Positions 52,271-60,746 of a stretch of 64,000 nt of DNA are shown here, in pieces. A model generated the notes under the pieces. That model was not told where the DNA came from. It was given only the letters and a program-made list of their open reading frames with translations, and ran no database searches. Numbering within the stretch: position 1 is the stretch's first letter; every line of letters starts with the position of its first letter. Where the stretch lies: the NCBI RefSeq assembly GCF_008330945.1, contig NZ_CP043488.1:1364001-1428000 (forward strand), in the 5' to 3' direction. This DNA comes from Labrys sp. KNU-23. Its GTDB lineage: Bacteria > Pseudomonadota > Alphaproteobacteria > Rhizobiales > Labraceae. The position numbers and the translations under genes are program-made.

Positions 52271-52373
52271 TAGAGCAAAGTGCGTTCGGGCGCGAACGCC
52301 CCTTTGCTCTAACTCCTTGTTCCGACGCGTCTTTGCGATTCTTGGTGATTCCACCAAATCGCAAAACGCTTTA
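52271..52373 (-). repeat. Double-hairpin intergenic repeat, copy 2
   Basis: About 103 bp; read on the minus strand it runs from AAAGCGTTTTGCGATTTGG to CTTTGCTCTA. Best-preserved copy. Hairpin 1: TTTGCGATT-TGGTG-gaat-CACCA-ag-AATCGCAAA. Hairpin 2: TAGAGCAAAG...GCGTTCG-cgcc-CGAACGC...CTTTGCTCTA. It sits 22 bp after the O-methyltransferase stop, hairpin 2 nearest the gene. Aligns end to end with the copies at 19984 and 63355. Confidence 0.9.
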
Positions 52374-52447
52374 GGAAGAGACTTTTACCGGGCCTTATGG
52401 TCATGCGGCCGTGCGGACGGCTAGAGATTGACCTGAAATTACGGAAA

Positions 52448-52600
52448 TTACAGTGACAATTTGCTCAATACCGGCTTCGGTCCGCGCTTTCGGGACTTGA
52501 GCACTCTGCCAGTTCCTGCTTCGAGTTGCTCGATCCACGACTTGGTTCAGAGTGGACGTCCTGGGGTTTCTGCCAGGCGCAAGGCTCCTGCTCGGAGGCG
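52448..52600 (-). pseudogene. C-terminal remnant of a REP-associated tyrosine transposase, copy B
   Basis: Minus strand reads LRLAETPGRPL, stop, TKSWIEQLEAGTGRVLKSRK then RGPKPVLSKLSL, stop. This is the conserved RAYT C-terminus (ETGRPLG...FI..LE...GR.L.P...GRP) interrupted by an in-frame TGA where Gly is expected. Upstream frames no longer align. It is clearly related to copy A at 50468-50757 in the overlapping part, and the two copies bracket the NAT fragment and the O-methyltransferase gene. Confidence 0.82.
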
Positions 52601-52745
52601 AGCCGACCAGTTTTCGCATCGGCGCGGCCCCGCAAATTCGGCGATCCCTTGTTGATACAAAGTGATCGCCGTCTCTTTCTCGTCGTCACGGCCCCCAGCG
52701 GTTGGCCGTGACCCGCTTTCCTGGCCGCACCATCGGTATGGGCGG

Positions 52746-53612
52746 TCAGCCGAGCACGAATCGCGAGAATTCCAGCGATCGGCGTGCATCCTCGTCCAGC
52801 TTGGCTTCGTCCGCATCGTTGCTGAGATCGCGCCAGACCTTAATGTCGTTGCCGACCTGGCCGCCCATTTTGACGAAGGGCTCCATCACGACCGCACCGC
52901 CATAGCCGATTTCGCGCAGGGCCGTCCCGATCTCGTGCCAGGGCAGACGGCCCGTGCCGGGAACGCGGCGATTGTTCTCGCCCGTATGGAAGTGGCCGAG
53001 CAGCGGCCCCGCGGTACGGATGGCCTGGGCGAAGCTGTCTTCCTCGATGTTCATATGGAACGTATCGAGCATGACCTTGACGTTGGGTTTGCCAACCTCG
53101 CGGACGAAAGCCACCCCTTCTTCGGCGGTGTTCAAAACGTGGTTCTCGAACCGGTTGAGCACTTCGAGGCACAAATTGATGCCGAGATTGCCGGCGAAGT
53201 CGGCAAGGCTCGCAATGCCTTCAACGCCTCTTGCCCAATCCCCCGCCTTGTCGACAGGCTTGGAATAGTCGATCGGCCAATAGGAATGGAGGGCGCCCCC
53301 GATGACGTGAACGTCGAGCTTGGCGAGATTGGCCAGCGTCTCCTCGAAAAAGGCCCGGCCCGCTTTCCTCACTGCCGGATCGGGAGACGACAGGTTTTTC
53401 TCGCGAGACGGGCCGATCCCCGCAGTAAGCGCGATACCATTTTCCCGTGCGGCGCGGGCAACTTCCGAGATGTGAGCCGGACTGTAGTTGTTCAGGTGAT
53501 GGGCTGCGATTTCGATCACGTCAAAACCGAGCTTAGCAACCTTCTCGACATATTTCAGGCAGTCCGCGCTCCACTCCTGTTCCCAATACGAGTAGTAAAT
53601 ACCGAACTTCAT
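52746..53612 (-). CDS. D-psicose (allulose) 3-epimerase
   Basis: 288 residues, very close to the D-psicose/D-tagatose 3-epimerase of Agrobacterium. Mn-binding and catalytic residues at the same numbers: E150 (CLEVLNRFENH), D183 and H186 (MLDTFHMNIEEDS), H209 and R215 (GHFHTGENNRRVPG), E244 (MEPFVKMGG). Interconverts D-psicose and D-fructose by C3 epimerisation. ATG 53612 starts the family N-terminus KFGIYYSYWE; an ATG 12 nt upstream is less likely. Last gene of the binding protein-ATPase-two permeases operon, so psicose or another ketohexose is the expected transport substrate. Confidence 0.95.
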   Translation of the reverse strand: MKFGIYYSYWEQEWSADCLKYVEKVAKLGFDVIEIAAHHLNNYSPAHISEVARAARENGIALTAGIGPSREKNLSSPDPAVRKAGRAFFEETLANLAKLDVHVIGGALHSYWPIDYSKPVDKAGDWARGVEGIASLADFAGNLGINLCLEVLNRFENHVLNTAEEGVAFVREVGKPNVKVMLDTFHMNIEEDSFAQAIRTAGPLLGHFHTGENNRRVPGTGRLPWHEIGTALREIGYGGAVVMEPFVKMGGQVGNDIKVWRDLSNDADEAKLDEDARRSLEFSRFVLG

Positions 53613-53723
53613 TTGTGCCTCCAAAGTGATAAAACGTGCCGTCGTCGCGCGGGATGACTGGAAAACCTTTCAGGCGCGCGAGTATTCGATGACTGGCGCG
53701 ATGAAGATCGTGGCCGCATGCAC

Positions 53724-54728
53724 TCACCGTTTCAGGAATCTGAGCCGCAAGGCACCACTCGCCCACATCGAGCGCGAGACCATGACCAGCAGCAGGAAGC
53801 CCCCCCAAAGCGCGGTCGCCAGATGCTGGTTGGCACCCAGAGAGTTCAGGCCCGAGGCGATTACCTGCAGGATGATGAGCGAGATGGCGACCGGCAATAC
53901 GCGACCGAACCCACCGTTCGGGGAAACGCCGCCGAGAAAGCAACCGAGCACCGTGATGAGCAGATAAGCCTCGCCATGCCCTACCCGCACTGAGTTGAAG
54001 CGCGCCAGCATAACGACGCCGGCAAGACCGCACATGAGGCCGGAAAGCGTGTAGATGAGCGTGAGCGAACGGCGCGTCGAGATGCCCGAATAGCGCGTGG
54101 CTTCCAGATTCGAGCCGATCATCCTCGTCGCAAAGCCGAGCCGTGTGCGCGACATCACGACATACCAGAGCAACACCGCCGCAATGAAAACGAACACCGG
54201 TGCCGGTATGCCGAGCAAAGTTCCCTGCCCGATCGCCTGGACGGCGTCGGGCGTGCCCGAAATGTCACCGCCGCGGGTCAGGAACTCGCCCAGTCCCCGC
54301 ACAAAGATCATCATCGAAAGCGACACCAGGATCGGGTGCGCCCCGGTCGTGGCGATGATCAGCCCCATGAGCCAGCCGATCGCCGATCCTGTTGCCAGCG
54401 CCGCTGCGATGCCGAGCACGATGCCGAGGGGCCCGGCGTCGACGCCTCCGAATGCGTGCAGGACTGCGGCCATGGCGAGTCCCGACAGGTTGGCGGTGAA
54501 AGTGACGGAGAGGTTGAAGCCGTTGGAGATGATCGGCATCAACATCGCGAGCGTCAGGAGCCCTAGCTCGGGTAGCTGGAAGGCAATCGAGGTGAAAGTG
54601 GTGCCGCTAAGGAAGCTTGGCGATGTCACGCCGAAGACGAGGCAGACGAGCACCAGCAGGGCAAGCAGCGCTCCGATTTCAGGATCGACGAGCCGTGTCA
54701 GGCCGCTCGTATTGGTTTGGGTGGTCAC
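53724..54728 (-). CDS. Sugar ABC permease (RbsC type), second of two
   Basis: 334 residues, about nine hydrophobic segments, BPD_transp_2 (RbsC/XylH) family: LALLVLVCLVFGVTSPSFLS, NGFNLSVTFTANLSGLAMAAV, RTRLGFATRMIGSNLEATRYSGI and LLITVLGCFLGGVSPNGGFG. The GTG start overlaps the stop of the preceding permease (GTGA) and has GGAGGATAG upstream. Acts with the permease at 54725-55726 as a heterodimer. The conserved RbsC cytoplasmic motif around GLNSLGANQHL is intact. Confidence 0.93.
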   Translation of the reverse strand: MTTQTNTSGLTRLVDPEIGALLALLVLVCLVFGVTSPSFLSGTTFTSIAFQLPELGLLTLAMLMPIISNGFNLSVTFTANLSGLAMAAVLHAFGGVDAGPLGIVLGIAAALATGSAIGWLMGLIIATTGAHPILVSLSMMIFVRGLGEFLTRGGDISGTPDAVQAIGQGTLLGIPAPVFVFIAAVLLWYVVMSRTRLGFATRMIGSNLEATRYSGISTRRSLTLIYTLSGLMCGLAGVVMLARFNSVRVGHGEAYLLITVLGCFLGGVSPNGGFGRVLPVAISLIILQVIASGLNSLGANQHLATALWGGFLLLVMVSRSMWASGALRLRFLKR

Positions 54729-55726
54729 TGAGCTATCCTCCGCGTGGGCACGCGCCAGTTTCCGATGAGCTTTCCGACGCCGTCGCTCGAAAGCGTGATG
54801 GCGATGAGGATGATCATGCCGATGATCATCTTGAAGGCATAAGGCGAGATGCCAAGCAGGTTCAGGCCGTTCTGTGTCATCGCCACCAGGATGATGCCGA
54901 GAATGACGCCGAGGATCGAGCCACGTCCGCCACCGAGCCGCGCACCGCCGAGAACGACGGCGGCGAGCACATCGAGTTCGCGGCCATAGAGGGCGGTAGG
55001 CACGACTTCCTGAGCGTAATGCGCCTGCATGAGTCCGCCGATGCCCGCCATGAGGCCGAGCCAGCCGAAGGCAAGATAGTGCATGGCGCCGAGGCTGATT
55101 CCGATGCGACGCGCGCCTTCGGTATTGTCGCCCATCGCGTAGAGCTGCCGCCCTGTGCTGGTTCGCCGAAGAAGCAGCCATGTGGCGACGACGCACAGTG
55201 CCATGACTGCAACGAGGATCGTAACCTCGGCACGACCGTCGGCTGTGTCGAGGCTGATGATCGTAATCCGGTCCGTCAGCCAGTCTGGAAGGTCGTAGAG
55301 CGAGGCGCCGCCACTGAAGAACATCAGCAGGCCGAAGAAGAGATTGTAGGTTGCGATCGTCACGACGATCGACACGATGCGGAACCGATAGATCCAAAAG
55401 GCATTGAAACAGCCAAGCGCCGTGCCAATGGCGCCTGCGAGCACGAAGCCGAGCACCCAGTTTCCGCCACCGAGCGCCTCGAGGGCGAGCGCCGTGAGAT
55501 ATTGGACGATGGAGGCAGCGACGGCGAACGAGATGTCAATGCCACCTGCGATCAGCACCACCAGCAGGCCGACGCCGAAGATGATATTGACCGAACTCGC
55601 GTTCAGAAGGTCGAACAGATTGGAAAGCGTCAGGAAGGTCGAGGTCGAGACGCTAAGGATCGCACCCATGACCAGGATCACGAGGATGAGCCAACGCTCG
55701 GTGGAGCCGATGCCAAGGCTACGCAT
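54725..55726 (-). CDS. Sugar ABC permease (RbsC type), first of two
   Basis: 333 residues. FLTLSNLFDLLNASSVNIIFGVGLLVVLIAGGIDISFAVAASIVQYL, GRQLYAMGDNTEGARRIGISL and LDVLAAVVLGGARLGGGRGSILG are typical RbsC-family blocks (the last is the ALGGTS..GG.G..-type cytoplasmic loop). ATG 55726 overlaps the end of the ATPase gene by 8 nt, so the three membrane-complex genes are tightly coupled. Upstream in-frame codons to 55921 lie inside the ATPase gene and are not used. Confidence 0.93.
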   Translation of the reverse strand: MRSLGIGSTERWLILVILVMGAILSVSTSTFLTLSNLFDLLNASSVNIIFGVGLLVVLIAGGIDISFAVAASIVQYLTALALEALGGGNWVLGFVLAGAIGTALGCFNAFWIYRFRIVSIVVTIATYNLFFGLLMFFSGGASLYDLPDWLTDRITIISLDTADGRAEVTILVAVMALCVVATWLLLRRTSTGRQLYAMGDNTEGARRIGISLGAMHYLAFGWLGLMAGIGGLMQAHYAQEVVPTALYGRELDVLAAVVLGGARLGGGRGSILGVILGIILVAMTQNGLNLLGISPYAFKMIIGMIILIAITLSSDGVGKLIGNWRVPTRRIAQ

Positions 55727-57254
55727 GGACAGCCTCCTCAATTGTATCGATTGCGGCATCCTGCGGCCGGTATTGGCCGACAATCCGGCCGTCGCGCATG
55801 TGCAGCACCACGTCCGAGTTGAAATAGACTTCCGGAATTTCGTCGGAGATGAGCAGGATAGCCATTCCCTCATCGGCAAGCTGACGCACGATCTTGAAGA
55901 TTCCGGCGCGCGCGCCGACATCGACGCCGACAGTCGGTGAGTCGAGGATCAGCAAACGGGGCTTGGTCGACAGCCATTTGGCCAGGACGACCTTTTGCTG
56001 GTTGCCGCCGGAAAGGGTTGAAATGGCGTTGTCAGGCTTGCCGATCTTGACGCCGAGATCCTTGATCCATCTGCTGACGAGCGTGTCCCTTTTCTTGAAG
56101 GACAGGAGTGGCTTCGGATCGAGCAAGGTGTCCAGGACCGAGATGACTGCGTTGTCCTCGATCGATTGCGGCTGGATCAGTCCAAGCGTCAATCTATCTT
56201 CCGAGACATAGGCGACGCCCGCATTGATGGCGTCGCGGTTGCTGGCAAAGCGGATCGGCTTGCCGTCAAGATGGATGCTTCCCTGCTCGGGCTGCGTCAT
56301 TCCAAACAGGCTCAACGCGACCTCCGTGCGGCCCGACCCGAGCCGCCCGGTCAGCCCGACGATCTCACCTTCGCGGATCGCCAGCGATACGTCTTTGTAT
56401 TCCCGCCCGCGCGACAGGCCCTTGACTTCGAGCACCGGCCGCTTGGCCGACAGGTCGCGGCGGCTGACGACATAGTCGAAGGTCTTGCCGGTCATGAGCT
56501 CGGTGAGCCGCGTCTGGGTCATGCCAGCGGTCGGAAACGTGCCAACGAGCTTGCCATCCTTGATCACCGTCACGCGACTGCAGACATCGAGCACCTCGGC
56601 GAGCCGATGGCTCACGAGTACGACGGATATACCTTCGGCGGACAGGCGCCGAATAATGTCGAGCAGCGCTTCGGTCTCGGCGTGGCTCAGAGAGGCGGTC
56701 GGCTCGTCCATGAAGACCAGCGTCGCCTTGGTTACCAGCGCTCGCGCCACCGCCACGATCTGGCGCTGGGCAATCGGCAAAGTTCGTAGTGGCGCGTCAA
56801 GATCGAGCGTGACGCCAAGGCGCTTGAGAATTCTCTCAGCGTCGGCACGCATGGCGCCATAGTTGACCAGGCGCGGACGGCCGCCGAGATTGCGCTCGAA
56901 GCCGATATTCTCCGCCACCGACATCTCGGCGAACAGAGCGAGATCCTGCCAAATGACCTGTATCCCCAGGCCGCGCGCGCCGGCGGGACTCAGGTCGGCA
57001 ATCGGACGCCCCATGAAGCTCATCACCGCCCCGGGTTCGGGCTGATAGACACCGGTAATGATCTTGATCAGCGTGCTCTTGCCGCAGCCATTCTCACCTG
57101 CGAGGCACAGGACCTCTCCCGGCATGATGTCAAAGCGGACGTCATCGAGTGCTTTGATGCCGCCAAACTGTTTGGAGACATGCTCGATTTTCAGCAAAGG
57201 AACGTCGGACGCCGCCGCCGACTCTCCCGCAGCAGTTGCATGGACATTAGCCAT
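55719..57254 (-). CDS. Sugar ABC ATPase, tandem (RbsA/MglA type)
   Basis: 511 residues with two ATPase domains. First: Walker A LAGENGCGKSTLIKI, Walker B LVFMDEPTASLS, H-loop VLVSHRLAEV. Second: degenerate Walker A GLTGRLGSGRTEVALSL (as in all RbsA-type second domains), intact signature LSGGNQQKVVLAKWL, but Walker B LLILDSPTVGVDVG with Ser where the catalytic Glu normally stands. Energises import by the two RbsC-type permeases. Start taken at ATG 57254; a GTG five codons upstream is possible. A strong hairpin separates it from the binding-protein gene. Confidence 0.94.
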   Translation of the reverse strand: MANVHATAAGESAAASDVPLLKIEHVSKQFGGIKALDDVRFDIMPGEVLCLAGENGCGKSTLIKIITGVYQPEPGAVMSFMGRPIADLSPAGARGLGIQVIWQDLALFAEMSVAENIGFERNLGGRPRLVNYGAMRADAERILKRLGVTLDLDAPLRTLPIAQRQIVAVARALVTKATLVFMDEPTASLSHAETEALLDIIRRLSAEGISVVLVSHRLAEVLDVCSRVTVIKDGKLVGTFPTAGMTQTRLTELMTGKTFDYVVSRRDLSAKRPVLEVKGLSRGREYKDVSLAIREGEIVGLTGRLGSGRTEVALSLFGMTQPEQGSIHLDGKPIRFASNRDAINAGVAYVSEDRLTLGLIQPQSIEDNAVISVLDTLLDPKPLLSFKKRDTLVSRWIKDLGVKIGKPDNAISTLSGGNQQKVVLAKWLSTKPRLLILDSPTVGVDVGARAGIFKIVRQLADEGMAILLISDEIPEVYFNSDVVLHMRDGRIVGQYRPQDAAIDTIEEAVHA

Positions 57255-57290
57255 TATCTGAAAGCTCACGGAACGAGGGCTTTATCGAGG

Positions 57291-57318
57291 GCACACCCGG
57301 CGTCGCCGCCGGGTGTGC
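57291..57318 (-). repeat. Perfect 12-bp hairpin between binding-protein and ATPase genes
   Basis: GCACACCCGGCG (57291-57302) and CGCCGGGTGTGC (57307-57318) form a perfect stem with a 4-nt loop, 25 bp after the binding-protein stop on the minus strand. No T-run follows on that strand. It fits a 3' stabiliser or partial attenuator in the operon. Confidence 0.7.
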
Positions 57319-57343
57319 ATTCCCAGGCGAGTACATCGAAGGG

Positions 57344-58381
57344 TCAAAGACCCATCTTCGCCAGATCGTCGATCGTGTCCTTGTTGAGCTCGACCAGTTC
57401 ATTCACGATGAGGTTGTGACCATCCGGATGCACGACGCCGAGACCGGGGATGTTGGTCCCATCCTTGATGGGTTCACCTTTGGCGACCATCTGGCCGAGA
57501 GTGACGAAGACCTCTCCAGCGAGGGCCGGGTTCCACATGAAACCACCGGTCAGAACACCATCATGCACGAGCTTCCGGCCTTGACCTGGTGAGAACGGGC
57601 CGAGCACCAGCACCTTGCCGTCGAGATGCTTCTCCTTCACGGCGCGTGCCGCTCCGATCGGTCCCTGGCTGCCGAATGCAAGGAATGCCTTCAGGTTCGG
57701 ATTGGCGCGGATCAGGTCAAGCGCCGTGCTGCGCGACTGATCGACGTTCTCCGCTACGCCGTAACGGTCTCCGACCACCTTCATGTCGGGCGCGTTCGCC
57801 TTGATGTAGGCAATTGCCGCATCGGCCCAAGCGTTGTGCAGCGGCACTGTGAGCGACCCGACGAACACTGCGTATTCGCCCTTGCCCCCCAGAGCTTCCA
57901 CGAGACGCTTGCCATAGGCCTCGCCGAAGCCCTGTGCGGACGCCAACTCGAAGTCATAGTCGGTGTTCTTCTGCTTCGGCGACTCGTGCGTGATGACCTT
58001 GATGCCTGCCTTGCGGGCGCGGTCCAGCACCGGCTCGAGAACTTCGGCATCGTTGGGAACGACGCCGATGACATCCACCTTCTTGGCAATCAGATCTTCG
58101 ATCGCGCGAACCTGCAGGGCCGGGTCGGCACTGGTGGGCCCAACCATAAAAGCCTCGACCCCCAGCTCGGCGGCCTTCTTCTTGATCCCGGCCTCCATGG
58201 CGTTGAACCAAGGAATGCCGCCAATTTTCACCACCACGCCGATGACGGGCTTGTCCGCGGAGGCGCGAGCGGAACCCAGCGAGCCCGGCATCAACAGGCC
58301 ACCGATGCCAAAGGCAGAGGCAGCTAGAAAGGCGCGGCGGCCTATTTTCGACGCATGAATGGAGTCGGAATGCGAAGTCAC
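57344..58381 (-). CDS. Sugar ABC substrate-binding protein (family 2, RbsB-like)
   Basis: 345 residues. The start was placed at a GTG with GGGAGGACTCTC in front; an in-frame ATG further upstream has none. The N-terminus has SKIGRRAFLAASAFGIGGLLMPGSLGSARASA, a Tat-type signal. The mature protein shows PVIGVVVKIGGIPWFNAMEAGIKKKAAELG and VRAIEDLIAKKVDVIGVVPNDAEVLEPVLDRARKAGIKVITHES, standard for ribose/galactose-type binding proteins. First gene of the psicose-epimerase operon; divergent from the LacI gene with two operator-like palindromes between. Confidence 0.94.
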   Translation of the reverse strand: MTSHSDSIHASKIGRRAFLAASAFGIGGLLMPGSLGSARASADKPVIGVVVKIGGIPWFNAMEAGIKKKAAELGVEAFMVGPTSADPALQVRAIEDLIAKKVDVIGVVPNDAEVLEPVLDRARKAGIKVITHESPKQKNTDYDFELASAQGFGEAYGKRLVEALGGKGEYAVFVGSLTVPLHNAWADAAIAYIKANAPDMKVVGDRYGVAENVDQSRSTALDLIRANPNLKAFLAFGSQGPIGAARAVKEKHLDGKVLVLGPFSPGQGRKLVHDGVLTGGFMWNPALAGEVFVTLGQMVAKGEPIKDGTNIPGLGVVHPDGHNLIVNELVELNKDTIDDLAKMGL

Positions 58382-58441
58382 GAGAGTCCTCCCTGTTTGC
58401 TTTAGCAGCCACGGCGATTGCTGTTTTCGTAGCTTCCACCA

Positions 58442-58489
58442 GCTAAATCCATTCAGCATGGATTGTCAAGACAGCTGAAAGGATTTAGC
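58442..58489. promoter_or_regulatory. Two LacI-type operator-like palindromes
   Basis: GCTAAATCCATTCAGC (58442-58457) and GCTGAAAGGATTTAGC (58474-58489) are both 16-bp partial palindromes of the LacI/GalR kind and are largely inverted copies of each other (GCTAAATCC against GGATTTAGC). They are 32 bp apart centre to centre, three helical turns, in the spacer between the binding-protein and LacI genes. Confidence 0.7.
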
Positions 58490-58539
58490 ATGCATTTTAA
58501 GAAGCAATGAACTCGATCCGCACAGCCAGCGAGGAGACG

Positions 58540-59580
58540 ATGGCGCGCTCGCCAAGCAGACGCAGATCCACCATCTATGACATCGCAGAGGCGACTCAGG
58601 CCTCCCCTTCCACTGTGAGCCTGGTACTCAACGATAGTTGGAAGCGCTATCGCATCAAGGAAGAGACCGCCAAGCGCGTGCTGAAGGCCGCCCAGGAGCT
58701 GGGCTATGCCGTCAATATGAAGGCTCGGGGCCTGCGCCTGTCGCGCTCGGGCCTTGCCGGCATGATCATTCCCCATTATCGCAACCGCTTCTTTGCCGGC
58801 CTTGCCGAAGCTTTCGAGGCGGACACGCGACAGCGTGGGCTTTGCCCTATCGTGATGAGCACGCGGCGCGACGAGGCGATCGAGGCAAGCGTCGTCGGCA
58901 CGCTGCTCTCCCAGCAGGTAGAGTTCCTGTTCATCGCCGGCGTGCGCAACACGAAACCACTCAACGAACTATGTCGGGCTGCGGGTATTCCCAGCGTCAA
59001 TCTCGACTTGCCCGGCAGCGACGCGCCTTCGGTGGTCACCGACAATTACGGCGGCGCGAAAGCTCTCACCGAAAAACTGATCGCCAAGCTGCACAAGCGC
59101 CGGATCCCTCCCCGCGACCTACTGTTTCTCGGCGGCATTTCAGGAGAGCACGCTACCGACCGCCGCATACAGGGCTTTCGTGACGCCGTAGCGGCGCATG
59201 GACAGGAAATAGCGCTTGAAGTCTCTTGCTGCGGCTATCGCCCCTCCTCGGCTCGGGAAGCCCTCGCCGCACGTTTCAAAATGCTTGGCCGCATGCCAGA
59301 CGGCGTTTTCATCAACTCGATCACTGCTTTCGAAGGGCTCGTGCAATTCTCCCTGCAGGTGCCGCGACAAGCCATGCGCCAAGTCAGCACCGTGTGTTCG
59401 GACTGGGATCCCTTCGCGGCCCATCTGCCTTTCGACGTAACGATGACGCGCCAGAATGTCGAAGCCATCATCGCAGAAGGCTACGCGCTCGTGGACAACT
59501 ATGTTCCTGGCGAGAACCCAATGGTCGTGGTGCCGCCCGAATTTGCGCCGAGCTCGGAGCAGGAAAGCAACTGGCGCTGA
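58540..59580 (+). CDS. LacI-family transcriptional regulator
   Basis: 346 residues from the ATG with GAGGAGACG in front (another in-frame ATG at 58507). N-terminal helix-turn-helix and hinge: STIYDIAEATQASPSTVSLVLNDSWKRYRIKEETAKRVLKAAQELGYAVN. The effector domain is periplasmic-binding-protein-like (GLAGMIIPHYRNRFFAGLAEAFE, SVNLDLPGSDAPSVVTDNYGGAKALTEKLIAK). It faces the sugar ABC/psicose-epimerase operon across a spacer holding two matching palindromes, so it most likely represses that operon and itself until psicose or a related sugar is present. It converges on the PfkB gene. Confidence 0.95.
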   Translation: MARSPSRRRSTIYDIAEATQASPSTVSLVLNDSWKRYRIKEETAKRVLKAAQELGYAVNMKARGLRLSRSGLAGMIIPHYRNRFFAGLAEAFEADTRQRGLCPIVMSTRRDEAIEASVVGTLLSQQVEFLFIAGVRNTKPLNELCRAAGIPSVNLDLPGSDAPSVVTDNYGGAKALTEKLIAKLHKRRIPPRDLLFLGGISGEHATDRRIQGFRDAVAAHGQEIALEVSCCGYRPSSAREALAARFKMLGRMPDGVFINSITAFEGLVQFSLQVPRQAMRQVSTVCSDWDPFAAHLPFDVTMTRQNVEAIIAEGYALVDNYVPGENPMVVVPPEFAPSSEQESNWR

Positions 59581-59718
59581 GGAAAACGGGCACGGTAGCG
59601 TCGAAGATTGGAATGGTCGGCTGCCGTCCGTTCACGATCGAGTGGTCGACGGCGATGCCGCTGCCGTTCCGAACGAAGTGTGACGTTGCCCGAGGCTACC
59701 GCCGGCCTATGGGTTCAT

Positions 59719-59737
59719 AAAGGGCCGGATTTCCGGC
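59719..59737 (-). terminator. Weak hairpin after the PfkB gene
   Basis: GCCGG-aaat-CCGGC on the minus strand (59737-59724) followed by CCTTT, 12 bp after the PfkB stop and in the convergent spacer with the LacI gene. The stem is only 5 bp, so terminator function is doubtful. Confidence 0.35.
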
Positions 59738-59748
59738 ACGCTTGCTTT

Positions 59749-60693
59749 TCAATGTTTGATCGGCACGCTGTTCATGAAGGCCAACGTGTCCTCGAACGAG
59801 TGAATGCCTGCGTCGGAGCCGAGGCCCGTCGCCACCAGTGCCGCCGATGCCTGGGCAAAGTTCAAAGCGGTCTTCAGATCCATCCTGCGATGCAGGGCCG
59901 TGATGAAACCCGCATCGAACGCATCGCCGCATCCGGTCGTGTCCACCACCTCGATCTGGAAGGCCGGCTGGCGAACGATCTCGCCGTGAGCGTCCATGAA
60001 GCACACGCCATCGCCGCCGAGCGTGAATACGCAATGTTTCACGCCGCGATCGAGGAAGAACCGGCCCGCACTCTCGATATCGGACGCGCCGGAAATCTGC
60101 CGCGCTTCCTCGATGGAGGGCATGAAATAGTCGATATAGGGAAACAGGGGCGCAATAAGATCGAGCGTGCCGTCATTGGCGCCGAGCAGGTCGAACGTTG
60201 TCGTCCGCCCGCGCGCCTTTGCCTCGGCCAGCAATTTGCGGCTCGGCTCTCCGTCGAGCCTGGCCAACAATCCGGTACCACCCAGGTGGACGATCGGCGG
60301 AGCCAGCACCGTATCAAGGGCGCTTTCGGCAACCTCGAAATGATCGGAGGCCCCTCGGGCATGGAGCGCCGGCCGGTCGCCATTGCGCCGGATATTCAAG
60401 ATGGTCGACGATGTCGGCACACCTGTCAGGCGCTGCATCTGAGCCGTATCGACGCCGAAGCGCCGAAGAGTTGCGAGAACGAAATCTGCCTTCTCGTCGT
60501 CGCCCACGGCACCGACTGCAAGGCAATTCAACCCAAGCTTTGCAAGATCCACCACCGTTCCACCGGCGGTGCCTGCCACGGTCAGCCTGATTTCGTCGAT
60601 GAACTCCACATTGCCGCCGGCTGGAATGGCATCGACCGGGCGTCCGAGCACGTCGAGAATATAAAGCCCAATGACCGACACGTCGTGAGACAT
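59749..60693 (-). CDS. PfkB-family carbohydrate kinase
   Basis: 314 residues, ribokinase fold. GGTVVDLAKLGLNCLAVGAVGDDEKADFVLATLRRFGVDT is the N-terminal PfkB signature area, and VVDTTGCGDAFDAGFITAL the C-terminal one with the catalytic Asp and anion hole. It phosphorylates a sugar with ATP in the cytoplasm. Placed at the end of the second sugar ABC operon and next to the psicose-epimerase operon, a fructokinase-type role acting on the fructose made by the epimerase is a sensible guess; ribose or another pentose is also possible. 53 bp after the permease stop. Confidence 0.92.
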   Translation of the reverse strand: MSHDVSVIGLYILDVLGRPVDAIPAGGNVEFIDEIRLTVAGTAGGTVVDLAKLGLNCLAVGAVGDDEKADFVLATLRRFGVDTAQMQRLTGVPTSSTILNIRRNGDRPALHARGASDHFEVAESALDTVLAPPIVHLGGTGLLARLDGEPSRKLLAEAKARGRTTTFDLLGANDGTLDLIAPLFPYIDYFMPSIEEARQISGASDIESAGRFFLDRGVKHCVFTLGGDGVCFMDAHGEIVRQPAFQIEVVDTTGCGDAFDAGFITALHRRMDLKTALNFAQASAALVATGLGSDAGIHSFEDTLAFMNSVPIKH

Positions 60694-60746
60694 GGAAACC
60701 TCATCAAATAAGACACATGATTGGCTGGCGGCGCTGCAGGCGCCTG

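Noticed and set aside
54617-55822. 401-codon plus-strand frame opposite the first RbsC-type permease
   Set aside because: Antisense shadow with His/Asp/Glu-rich composition and no domain.
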